Source: Nigrospora sphaerica (lineage: Eukaryota > Ascomycota > Sordariomycetes > Amphisphaeriales > Apiosporaceae). From it: 64,000 nucleotides of DNA. Shown in pieces: positions 46,901 through 56,951 of the stretch. The position numbers were made by a program, and so were the translations under genes. The stretch is from NCBI GenBank assembly GCA_018287875.1, contig JAGVVL010000001.1, positions 7,130,001 through 7,194,000 on the forward strand, given 5' to 3'. Numbering within the stretch: the stretch's first letter is position 1; every line of letters starts with the position of its first letter. The notes beneath the pieces were generated by a model that had not been told where the DNA came from, made no database searches, and saw only the letters and a program-made list of their open reading frames with translations.

Positions 46901-49003
46901 CGTGCATTTGCGCAGTATCCCGCCGTGCTACGCTGCTAAACTACCCTTTCTCTGCACCCACGCCCATGCTTGGTCCGAGGAGAGAGAGGGAGAGAGAGAA
47001 TGCGGGTGTAGGTCTGGGCGGGTGACAAGTGGCCCTCCCCGTACCCATTCGTTCGCGAGTCGCTGACTGCGCGCGCGCAGGGAGGGGGGGGAGAGGGGGA
47101 GGAAAACGACTGCATTGCCTGCCGCTGGCCTGCTATTCAGTTGCCGGTCTCGGTGCCCCAAAGCCACGGCACCTGGGAAGGCCAATGAAGGGCTGGCTGG
47201 TGCAACGCACCGCTGGAGGAAAGGCCCAGAACGAGGGGCAGCCAGTCAAGTCGCCTACTGCTCGCGCCTATTCCCTGGATGGCCAGCCTCGAGCAGCAGC
47301 ATGTCCATTGGAAGGCGAGGCAATGCGACAACGGGATTAGGGTGCTGGGCGAGGGAGGCAGATCGGCACGCAGCGCATCTGCAAGCCGTGCGCAGAAGTG
47401 CATTCTTCAGCCCACTTACGTCTCGAGCTGGCCATCTGAGGGCTGCATGATCCCATGCAGGCGCTCCCCCTGCCCTCCTTCGGTGGCATATGCACCCGTC
47501 TTCCAATCTGACTCGTCTCCTACTGGCCAGCAGGCCGTCCCGACCAAGACCACATAGTGTACGTCTCTGTGGGCGAGCCGGGGGCAAGGAGCCAGAAGGA
47601 GCATGCATACCTTCGATAACGGACAGGTTTGGGGGGAGGAGAGGGGGGGAGGCATTTGTGGCCAGCATCAGTGTCAGGTGCTTTGGCGTTGTGCGGTACT
47701 GGGCTCCCGACGCGCTGAGTGGACGTCATTCCTCGGCGTGAACCGCGGGTGGGAGGGAGAGGGAGAGAGAGAGACAAAGGAAGAAAGAGAGGGTGAGAGC
47801 GGGACGGACGTACGAGCTACCTAGTACGTGGTAGGTTGCCTGTGCAGAGTACATCCATCCATCCTATGGCGCCCTTCAAAGAGTTCTCATTTGTCTGTCT
47901 AGCCACCTGCTGACCATTTGCGTACAGATGGAACAGCCTCTGGCTGCTTCGACCGGCCTTGTTTACCTCCAGTGTCCGAGTGCCATCCGCCCCATCCCGC
48001 CTCCGGCTGCCCGCAAAACAGCTGGGTGCGCCTTGGGTGGCGCGCCATCGCCTACTTCATCCGAGCGAAAGGCGCAATCCGTGGACTGTCAAATACTGGG
48101 AACATTCCACCCACCACTCCCCTGACAGAGCCCGGGCAGAGGCAATAAAAATAGGAAGTACCCTCGATATTGCTCCCGGGCCTTAGGTAGGCCCTGTCGG
48201 GGCTACCGAGCCAGCGGGCCGCCCAGCTGCCCCAGAGTTGCCCAGGTTCCGGGCCAGGTCACGGACACGGTCCATCCCAGGATCCCTACTTGTTCTGATT
48301 AAAATCACCACCGTCAGGCTGATCAAATAGCCCTCGCCGTTGCAACGCTACCTACCTTACCTACATGCAAGCTACATACCTACATACAAGCCACATACCT
48401 ATTCCCGCCCTCCTCCCCTCGACCCGGACCAACCCTGGCTATTGCCCGGCTTCGAGCGAGTGTGCAAGGAAAGGCACTCGTTTCCAGACCTGTGGACCGC
48501 GGACCGCAGCGCGCCGTCCCAACCACCGCGATTCCGCGCTCTTCTCACCTTTGTATTACTCGACAACACCAGCCCCGGACACACACGCTCGCTTGTTTGC
48601 TGCCTGCTCGCTCAAGAGGTGCGCCGTGGTATCGCCGTTTCAAGCGCGTCCTTCACTGCCCGGCCGCCCAGTGTGTCTGTGGGAGAGAAGGGCCTCAAGA
48701 CGGCCTCGGAGGCCCCCTCGTGCCCCGGTAGGCCTCCCGTTTGCGCCGTGCCTGGTATTGGCCCTCGTCCAGTCGGCGCAGCGCAGCCTCCACTGCCGGG
48801 CACTGCCGCAAGGGGCGCCCCGGAGGGTTCCCTGTAGACCAGCTCTCTCTCCTCTACATGTGCCGTCGCCCTCTCGTCGCCGCCTCATGTTCTGCTTGAT
48901 CAGATGATTTATCCCCGTGCAACCCGCCCTACGAAAGTCGCGATCCATCCATCTCCCCGTACCCCGCAGTCTGGGCTTCCGCTGCGTCGCGAGCCTCGTC
49001 AGT
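43911..49003. other. Gene-poor stretch, 5.1 kb
   Basis: This lies between the 5' ends of SET2 (minus) and the AT-hook gene (plus), so both promoters are here. I found no supported gene, RNA gene or mobile element. Features seen are GA-rich tracts near 46978-47000 and 47755-47785, and several clusters of the TAGGTAC/TACCTAC motif (44510-44555, 45700-45720, 45855-45945, 47818-47835 and 48348-48402). Frames here are short or of skewed composition. Confidence 0.6.
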
Positions 49004-50220
49004 ATGGAGATGACGTTCTCGGACATCGAAATGGTATGCCGGCACCCCCCTTCTGCTTGTTTCGAGACGCCGTTGAGCTTACCGCCCGCCTCTAGCGTTT
49101 TATACTCGCAGAGATGATCAAAGCTAGCTCGATAGACGTTTCCCTTCTGGTAGACTTCATCCAAACCCACCACCTGGAGCAAAACTGGTTCCATATGCAA
49201 CTCCCGGTTGGTATGTTCAATCCCCTGGCTCTCGCTCCCTCATGCCAGCTGTGCCTAACCCGCTTAGGTCGTAATCTATCGCAGTGCAGTAAGGACACCC
49301 GGGAGCTGTGCGTTCCACGTGCTTGTTGAGCCGCCAGCTGGAGACGTCTCGAAGCGAGCTGGAGATGAGGCGACACTGTTCTTTCACGCGAGCCATCACT
49401 GACTCTGATTTCTGCAGTGGGTGCCGTGGAGAAGTTGTTCCCGGTGCAATTCCCTGCGCCGCCCAACCCCACAAGCCTGAAGCGAAAGTCGCTGGGGGAA
49501 ATTCCCGAGGAACCGACCAAGAGGCAGGCAATAACGACGCGGACCGATCAGCCCCTCACCCAGCGCAATATCCAACCGCGACCGCCACCACCGGCGGGCT
49601 ATGCACCCATCGCGCCGGCAAGCGGCACTCCTGCCGTTACGGCTTCGGGCAAAAAGCGTGGTCGGCCGTCCAAAGCCGACAAGGAAGCGCAAGCCCGGGC
49701 CAGCTACCCCAGAAACATGACGCCCGCCCCCTTGGCCCCGTTGGTCCTCGCACCTCAGCGCGCCTACGCCTCGTCACCCAGATATGAGGTGTCGAATGGC
49801 TGTGCGGACCCGAGAGTAAAGAAACATGATATGGATCCCGGCGGTGCCACTACTGCGCCGGCGGCATATCCACCCCCGCCGGCCTCCTCGACCGACGTAC
49901 CTCGGGCGCTTCCTGAGCCCATGGACCAGGTCGAGGAGAGGACAAGGTCGCCACCAGAGCGTGGGTCGGCCTTGTCGGAAACGAGATCACCGGCGGTGCC
50001 GTCGCACCGGGACATTCCTCACACCCAAGCCCAGCCCCTACCACCACCTCTGCCACACCTAAACACGCCTCTCTTCGCGGCCCCGCGACACCCACCACTA
50101 TATAGCCCCCAGCCTGTGAGCAGGCCCGATCCGATCTTCCCCGATCGGGATCGGAATAGAGGTGTGGGGGGATATATGCCCCGTAAAACGCCCCCAGCGC
50201 TACCGCCCGCACAAACATGA
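49004..50220 (+). CDS. AT-hook protein, function unknown
   Basis: There are four exons: 49004-49033, 49096-49210, 49268-49288 and 49418-50220. The introns are 62, 57 and 129 nt, all GT...AG, and exon 3 is a 21-nt microexon. The joined frame is continuous and gives 322 residues. Residues 1-65 look like a folded helical domain (FSDIEMRFILAEMI, SLLVDFI, HHLEQNWFHM, GRNLSQCMGAVEKL). The rest is disordered and rich in Pro, Ala and Arg, with one AT-hook core (KKRGRPSK, about 134-141) that should bind the minor groove of AT-rich DNA. I do not recognise the N-terminal domain by name. The exon model is inferred from splice signals and frame; the start could also be the ATG at 49010. A chromatin or transcription role is inferred only from the AT-hook. 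It lies upstream of, and in line with, the HET-domain gene. Confidence 0.72.
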
Positions 50221-51221
50221 CATAACCCCTGAGATCGGGCAGGCCCCGAGTTGGTTGATCTTGGGTGCCCATCCGCCCCTGGGTACGGGAGGCGTACTTG
50301 AGATAGGACGTCGCCTATGCAGCTTTGTTCCTGCGACGTTTGCTACACGAGGGAACCAAGTAGAGCCATATTCTTCTCCACGAACGAGCCTTCCATATGT
50401 GGAAGTGCCAGTTCGCTCATCGGAAGCCTTCCAGTGTACGAATGTCCAGCATAACATCTCAGTGTATTAAGGAACTCGCTGTACACTTTGTTGGAAAGGT
50501 CCCAAATACACCCCACCCTAACCTGGTCGAGAATTTCAACCGACAGTGCCCCGACTTGCTTAATATGTCGGGGCCACACAGGCCTTGGAATACCGTGGGG
50601 GGCTCGCCCCGATAACATGGACTATCGCAGGCTCTACCCACGACCGATGCACGGGGCGGCCTATGCCGGTGGCAACATCAATGTGGCGCTGTCTAATGTG
50701 CTGGGCACGAATTTCGTGTTTTCTTTGGCGGCGAAAACGAAAACTTGGCACGACGCCACGAATGCCCGTTCAGCGACTGGGAGCCTGGAAAGGCGCCGTA
50801 CGCCACGCGGTTGCATGCCATTGCTTTCAGGCTGTACATCGCTTACCGCATCCTGTTCCTGCCAGGGTCTTTCTCAGCACGCGAACCTCCGTGGCCTCGA
50901 GTAGGGATGCCTTCCGTCAGCTCGCCGCCCAACGCCTGGGGGCGTGGCGAGCAGAAGCAAGCAAGGGGCCAATGGCGGCCAGGGGCGTCCAGCGGCGACG
51001 CGGCGCGCTTCTGCTGGTTATGGCTGGCACTGGCGAACCCTCCGGCTGGTCCCTCATATGCCGGCCTTCCTCGCTAGACCGCATCACTGCGCGACCCTGC
51101 ATGATCTCGTCGGCAATACGTTAGAGTGCTGGATTGTTATATTCTTAAAACGATCACGCCAGCTCGGTTCACACCACATCCTCCGCTTCCTCGCTCTCTT
51201 CTGCCTCGCAGCTGGTCCAGG
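50221..51221. other. Intergenic, 1.0 kb, upstream of the HET-domain gene
   Basis: This holds the 3' end of the AT-hook gene and the promoter and 5' UTR of the HET gene. A possible broken small frame at 50618-51077 is listed separately. Nothing else is recognised. Confidence 0.55.
50618..51077 (+). pseudogene. Possible frame-broken small ORF (tentative)
   Basis: From the ATG at 50618 one frame reads as plausible protein (MDYRRLYPRP, AAYAGGNINVALSNVLG) up to about 50718. From there a second frame reads plausibly (FFGGENENLARR, CPFSDWEPGKAPYATRL, AIAFRLYIAYRILF). They would join if the four-T run at 50719-50722 were one base longer. I do not recognise a family. It could be a decayed gene, a sequencing error in a homopolymer, or chance. 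Confidence 0.2.
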
Positions 51222-53173
51222 ATGTGGCTGATTGACGCGCGGGACCTGACGTTGGTATACAAGGCAGATCCCGCCGATGTTTCATACGTAACGCTCTCGC
51301 ATACGTGGGACAAAGACGAGGTATCCTTTCAGGATTTCCAAGTAAGCATCACGAAAGCACCGTCTCTCTCGGCGTGTATTACACTGATCCCTTCGGCTTT
51401 ACGACCCTCAAACCCCGAGCCAACGCCGGCGTGCCTTCGTTGGGCAGCGTCGCTCGAAAGCTGTCTTGTTGCTCTTTCGGGACTCCGAAGTACTAACCCG
51501 ACAGCCAGGACCTGAAAACAGCACAGAAAAAGGCCGGCTTCGGAAAAATAGAGGCGACATGTCGCCTGGCCAGGAAACGGAACATAGACTACGCCTGGAT
51601 CGATACGTGTTGCATCGACAGGACGAGCAGCGCCGACCTGACCGAGGCCATCAACTCCATGTTTCGCATCTACGAGGCGTCGTCGGTATGCATCGTATAC
51701 CTCGCCGATCTCCCGTCGCTCCCCCATTTGCCTCCGGGCTCGCAAGCGCCCCTGTACGCGGCGTCCAGAGGCTCGGTCCGGGAAACGTCGGGCGTCTATG
51801 AGCCACAGGGTTACGCCCAAGTGCCGCCGCTACTGCGGCGATGCAGGTGGTTCACCCGCGGCTGGACATTGCAGGAGCTGATTGCGCCGCAGCGAGTCGA
51901 GTTCCACGATCGGTTCTGGTACTTCCGCGGCGCCAAGTCTCTGTGGATCAAGCCTCTGGCCGACATCACGGGAATACACCCCCGGGCCCTGGTCTCCGCC
52001 CGCAATCTCTCGGAGCACTCGATCGCTGCTCGCTTCTCCTGGGCGGCACAGCGCCAGACCACGCGGGTGGAGGACATTGCCTACTGTTTGATGGGCATAT
52101 TTGGCGTCCACATGCCCGTCATTTACGGCGAGCATGCCAACGCCTTCATCCGCCTGCAGGAAGAGATTTGCAAGAAGACCAACGACCTATCGCTCTTCGC
52201 CTGGACTGCACAGCCCGGCGACGGCCCCCAGGACAGTCTGCGGGGCATGTTCGCCACGACCCCTGCCGAGTTCGTCCAGTGCGCCCGCGTGGTACGCTTG
52301 CCGTCCCCGTACACACGCGACAGCGAATTCTCTGCGACGAATAAGGGACTGTGTTTCTACGCGCCCCTCGTGCCGAGCGGCATCCGCGTCAACCACTACG
52401 TGATGCCTCTGGAATGCAGCGAATTGTACAGTCCCGCCCCGCGTGGCAAAACGGCCACCACCCGCCGGTTCGTCGGCATCTATCTCGCCGAGGTCGGCGG
52501 GCGGTTCGTGAGGGTCCGGCCTGACGAGCTGCACTTCTTCGCAGATGGCAAAACCGCCGGCACTAGCGGCGACACATCCCTTTTGCCGTCGACAGCCATC
52601 TACGCCCTGGGGACCTTGAGCCGGAGCGAGGCCAAAGGACTGATCAAAGAGCTCAACACCAAGGTCGTAGCCATACGCCTGCTGCTTCCCGGCAATGGCA
52701 TCAGGCTGCTACAGAAGGAGCCGAGGGCGGCCTGGCACGCTCCACAGGCAGCGTTTTGCACCGCACGCGCCGGCCGACGGGAGGGGTTTTTATGTTTTTG
52801 GCTGGTTCATGTCAAGGCACAGGACGTTGCCCCGGGTCCGGCCGGCCAGGGCGACGACAACTTGAAAGCCGGCGTCCAGACCTTTCGGCATCCCGCGTTC
52901 CAGTGTGTCGTCGTCTGTGTACTTGACGCGGAGCGACGAACTTATGTCTGGACCGAACAGGAGGAGGACCGGTGGCAGACTGCCAACCCGCCCCTAATCC
53001 CCAGGCCGATCGTGGGGCGAGGGATGAAGAGTAAACTTGGCGGCCTTCACCAAAGTCGGGACACGACGGCCACAGTCACGGTCTCGGCGCCCAAGATCAT
53101 CTGGGCTCGTGGCGGCGATGGGCGGTGCGACCTTCGATTTTCTGTCACGCATAACGTCGTGACAACGTCATGA
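51222..53173 (+). CDS. HET-domain (heterokaryon incompatibility) protein
   Basis: There are two exons: 51222-51341 and 51509-53173. The 167-nt intron has donor GTAAGC, a CTAAC branch near 51493 and acceptor GCCAG; the alternative acceptor four bases earlier meets a stop at once. The predicted protein is 594 residues. It begins MWLIDARDL, the usual start of HET proteins, then TLSHTW and DEVSFQDF, then YAWIDTCCIDR, SSADLTEAINSMF and FTRGWTLQELIAP, the core HET motifs (about 21-200). After it come RVEDIAYCLMGIFGVHMPVIYGE and FIRLQEEI, the region annotated as DUF8212 in HET-E-like proteins, and a roughly 300-residue C-terminal part with no repeats I can see. There is no NACHT or WD40 part. Such proteins can trigger cell death on non-self recognition; whether this one does is unknown. 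The frame is intact. Confidence 0.9.
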
Positions 53174-53552
53174 CCGTTGTCCCCGATCTGCAAGATATGA
53201 ACCATGGTCTACTGCCATCGCGGTTGGATATGGGGAAATCGTGAGGGTCGCGCTTAGGTGCTTCGTCTTCCCCCATCTCGTTCACTTTACCTGGCTCTGT
53301 CGGCGTCCATTGCTGTCGTACGAGCAATAGCTGAACTTAATGCGAGCCCCATATTTCCGAGGCTTGTTCTCTCATTCTTCTGCTTATCAGCTCGGCGAAT
53401 GGCGTAGTGCCGCTTTCTCAAGACCCCTCCAGCGAACCAGTCAACTTGACGTGAGTCGTAGTCGATGAAGGGCCAGGGTCAAGATATTGTATAATTCCTT
53501 TCGGAGCGGCGCAATGCCGGCATGGCTGGCTCACGCCGGCAGAGTCCGAGAT
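53174..53552. other. Intergenic, 0.4 kb, convergent 3' ends
   Basis: This is the short 3' region shared by the HET-domain gene and BMT5. Nothing notable is seen. Confidence 0.7.
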
Positions 53553-54434
53553 TTATTCAGCCTCCGAGGAGTCGCTATCCCCCGCTCTGGGGCGCTTCGC
53601 ATTCTTCTTTGACGCAGTAGGCTTAGCAGCCTCGTCCTTTCGAATAAACACATAGCTCCGCGCGGCTCTCTCTTCGCCTTTCCACCCACCACCGATCTCG
53701 CCGCTTTTGTTTTTTACCACCCCGAGGGTTCGTACGTGGTGATAACCGGGATAGGCACTTGCTTGGAACTGGAAGCTACGCTCCACCTGCAAGCCTGCAT
53801 GCCGACCCAGGTCTCGAATATTCCACAAGGTATACGGTTCGCCTTCAAAAAGAGTGACAATGATGGAGCCGCCGGGGGCCAGTGACAGCAAGGCACGCCC
53901 GAAAAAGGCGACGAGCATCTCCTGGTTGTAGCGCACCTGGCGGTTGACATCGGTGCTCTTCCCCCCTACATGGGGAAAGTTGAAAATGATCCTGTCCATG
54001 ACACCGGTAGCGTCCTTGCCCTTCTTGTCGGCGAACGGCCCCATTTTCGTGGCATCCACGTTGTAAAGGACTCGGCCGTACTCTGTCTCGATCTTGGCGA
54101 TGTTGTCACCAACATGCGGGTACTTCTCCTCGAGCGCGCTTAGGTCCTTCTCCAAGACCGTCGCTGTCACGTCGGCGCAAAAGTGGTGCTCAATGAGCGA
54201 CGCGGCAAAGCTGAGGTCGCCCTCGCCGACCAGCAAGATCTTGTCCTCGGGCGAGAAGGGAATGATGGGCTCGGTTCGCTGCTGCCGCGGCTTGGACGAG
54301 CCTTGTTTGGCAGCACCCGAGTCGCCCGTGGGCTTGGACAGCCTCGAGGGCGCGCTTTTGCTTGCGCCGGAATGTTGCTTGCCACGATTAGGCGGCGGCT
54401 GGGCCTTGTGCGACACCTTGCGACGCTTCGCCAT
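53553..54434 (-). CDS. bmt5: 25S rRNA (uridine-N3)-methyltransferase, BMT5 type
   Basis: A single exon encodes 293 residues from the ATG at 54434 (MAKRRKVSHKAQ); the frame continues upstream only through GTG codons. A basic, disordered N-terminus (about 1-60) suits a nucleolar protein. It is followed by the Rossmann methyltransferase fold of the DUF2431 family: the SAM loop ILLVGEGDLSFAASL (about 66-80), TVLEKDL, then DRIIFNFPHVGGK (about 148-159), the family's catalytic-region motif, and SIIVTLFEGEPY. The tail is Lys/Arg- then Asp/Ser/Glu-rich. Yeast BMT5 makes m3U in 25S rRNA. It is divergent from the RG-rich gene, with a 2.5 kb gap between them. Confidence 0.92.
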   Translation of the reverse strand: MAKRRKVSHKAQPPPNRGKQHSGASKSAPSRLSKPTGDSGAAKQGSSKPRQQRTEPIIPFSPEDKILLVGEGDLSFAASLIEHHFCADVTATVLEKDLSALEEKYPHVGDNIAKIETEYGRVLYNVDATKMGPFADKKGKDATGVMDRIIFNFPHVGGKSTDVNRQVRYNQEMLVAFFGRALLSLAPGGSIIVTLFEGEPYTLWNIRDLGRHAGLQVERSFQFQASAYPGYHHVRTLGVVKNKSGEIGGGWKGEERAARSYVFIRKDEAAKPTASKKNAKRPRAGDSDSSEAE

Positions 54435-56951
54435 GGTCACCACCGAGCCGAGCGATGAGGGGCTTTCACGACCGCATGTCCGCCGAGGGAGGGAGAGGCC
54501 GCCGTGTCGTGCGGAAATGCAGGCGTCCGATCAGCCGCCGGCCGGATGGGGCACGCGCGCGGATCCCGGACGGCGATGGAGGGAACCAGGTTTGGGCGGT
54601 TGGTCGATCTGGGTTGGGAAGTACAGTCACGACGGCGATTGTCGATGCAAACCAAAGTCGTTTCCACGGGAGAAGAAAAATTGTCTGGAGTCGGTAGGAT
54701 TGGAAGCTAAGGTACCTCCTACTACCCTTCGCCTAGCACTAGGTAGGTACTTGCTTAGCTGCTTACATTACCTAAAATATGTGCTTGTATTTTACATAAG
54801 CTCTCGACCTGCCTTCGTACTGAGCGATGATTGGCTGGCGAACTCGGAAAAGGCCAGTCGACCCGCTTCCTGTTACGGCGGACTTTGGCTCAAAGGTTGC
54901 TAATCTTGGATTAGCTTGTCTGCCATTCGACAAAAGCGGATGGCAGCCCAGGGGACGAGAAGCCGTGGAGACACATCCAGGATGAACGACCCGTCAGGAC
55001 GGGGTAGGTGGATAGGAGATTGGCACAGGTCCTTCAACGGGCCTGGGCAGGAGTTGAGGCATATGCCGCAATCACGGCTGTTCTCGTTCACCCGAACGGA
55101 AAGCGTGGAGAGGCTCTCTCAGCTTGTGGACCGCATCGCCCCGGGGGGGTGGGAAGACGGATCGAAGGCAAGGTATCCAGGATAGGACGGGGGTTTTGAG
55201 ATCCTTATCCGCTCGGTGGCGGCGACGACCCTAGGGAATGTGGACGTTCTGATCCGTACCTTGCCTCCGCCTGGCCCATGCCGTAGGGACCCAGCATAAA
55301 CCGGACAGACCCCGTTTCAATAGAGAGGGAAGGAGACGTATACCACCTACCTAAGTACCTAGGTATGCACAGGCATTGCAGCCTTCTTACATACCTACCC
55401 GTCATTTGTAGATCAAATATACCGGCGGCGACAATGTGGTTTCGGGTAGTTCGCAGCTGCCAACCAGGCCGTCTTTGGTAGAAGCAAAGGTGAACTAGCG
55501 AGGGCTGGTTTTCCTTCTTCCCGGTGGCCCGCCTCTGTAGCAATTTGCGGAGGCTGTGAGATGGACCGGCCATCTAATTACCTGCACACGAGGCTGGGTT
55601 CATCTAAGATGGAAGGGCTTTGACGCGGGTAACCAAAGCTTAGGAGACCCGGCATACGTGTCAAGTGAGGCAGCGGCGCCCACGAGAAGAGGCAGCATCG
55701 GGTTCGTTTCGCGGTGCACCCCTCGAGGGAGCCACGGCTTCGTGAACCGATGCTGACAACGGTAAACGGCGAGGCGCGTCACGGTCAACCCAGCCAACCC
55801 TTATTGGACCCGCCGGCTGTCCGAGGCGCCGACCATCAATCCAACGATGGGTGAAGGAAGCGTGCCTACAACCGGTACGGAGTGAACACATGAGTACGGA
55901 TACCGACTCGAAAGGACTTATGTACCTAAGGTAGGTGTACCTCTACGAGTGCACGCCGTGCAGTTCTTGGCAAATACCAGCTTGCCGGGCGGATCCGTTG
56001 CCTCATAGCACGCACGATAGGATTTCATAGCATCGACTTGGTACGTATCCATCCACGGGACGGGCAACCTTGAGGCAATTAAGTCGGGTAGGGACAACTT
56101 TAAAGAAGGATAGGCCCGTATCTAGACTGGGCATAGCCAACATGATAAAAAAACGAAAAGTTTCCCCTCCATTGGCGTTGGAGGTTGGGTACTACGGAAC
56201 GACTGTCCCAGAAGCGTGGGATGGATGGGATGGGGGAGGCGGAAAGTAGGCAGGTACCTAGGAATATACGAGTCCTTGTAGGTACCTACACCTGATTCCG
56301 TGGGTAGCAGTGCAATGCAATCCGGGTGGAGGCCGGTTGCTCAATAATCCGCCTAGTTCGAACCAATCAGAGCGACCCAACGCCCAAAGCGTCAGAAGCC
56401 CGACTAGACAGACCTGTTTGTGTGGAAATCCCGTCTCCCAGGCCAGGCCCCGGTCTGGCTTGTAAAACCAGAAGGCGGCGATTCAGCATCCAGGCTTATT
56501 ATTGTCCTGAGAGTATCATTCCCCCGGCAGACGGTAACAGACAGGACCGTCTTGGATGTAGGATTGACCGGCCTCGCATGTTTGCTCTCCTGGTCCGTCT
56601 GGGCTGCCTCATCTTTTTTTTCCGCCGCTTCGTAGCGCTCCGTCGCAAAACCTGGGGTCCGAATCTTCTCGGTACAGCGCGCTCTGCCAGCCGGTCCCAA
56701 CTCCTGCTTTCATCCTCCCTGGCAAAACTTACCTACCACCTACACACATATCCAACACCGCCGTCTCTGCCCTTCCCGCCGCCAACGCCGGGCTACAATC
56801 CCTTCTCTTCGCCTTCTTCACTGTTCACCCCATCTCGCGGTGCCCCGCCGTCTTATTCCGTTTTGTCCCCTGGGCCCCTTCGCTCCCTCTTACCCCCCGT
56901 CCCGTCCCTGCACTATCACGTTAGCAGCACCTAAATACATGCCCCAGCAGC
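54435..56951. other. Intergenic, 2.5 kb, divergent promoter region
   Basis: This lies between the 5' ends of BMT5 (minus) and the RG-rich gene (plus). No gene is seen. It is rich in the TAGGTACCTA-type motif (54713-54750, 55345-55365, 55922-55941, 56251-56262 and 56279-56292). The last 250 bases are pyrimidine-rich leader sequence. Confidence 0.65.

Noticed and set aside
48340..48907. 180-codon frames upstream of the AT-hook gene
   Set aside because: Low coding character and no domain; the position and pyrimidine richness fit a leader or promoter.
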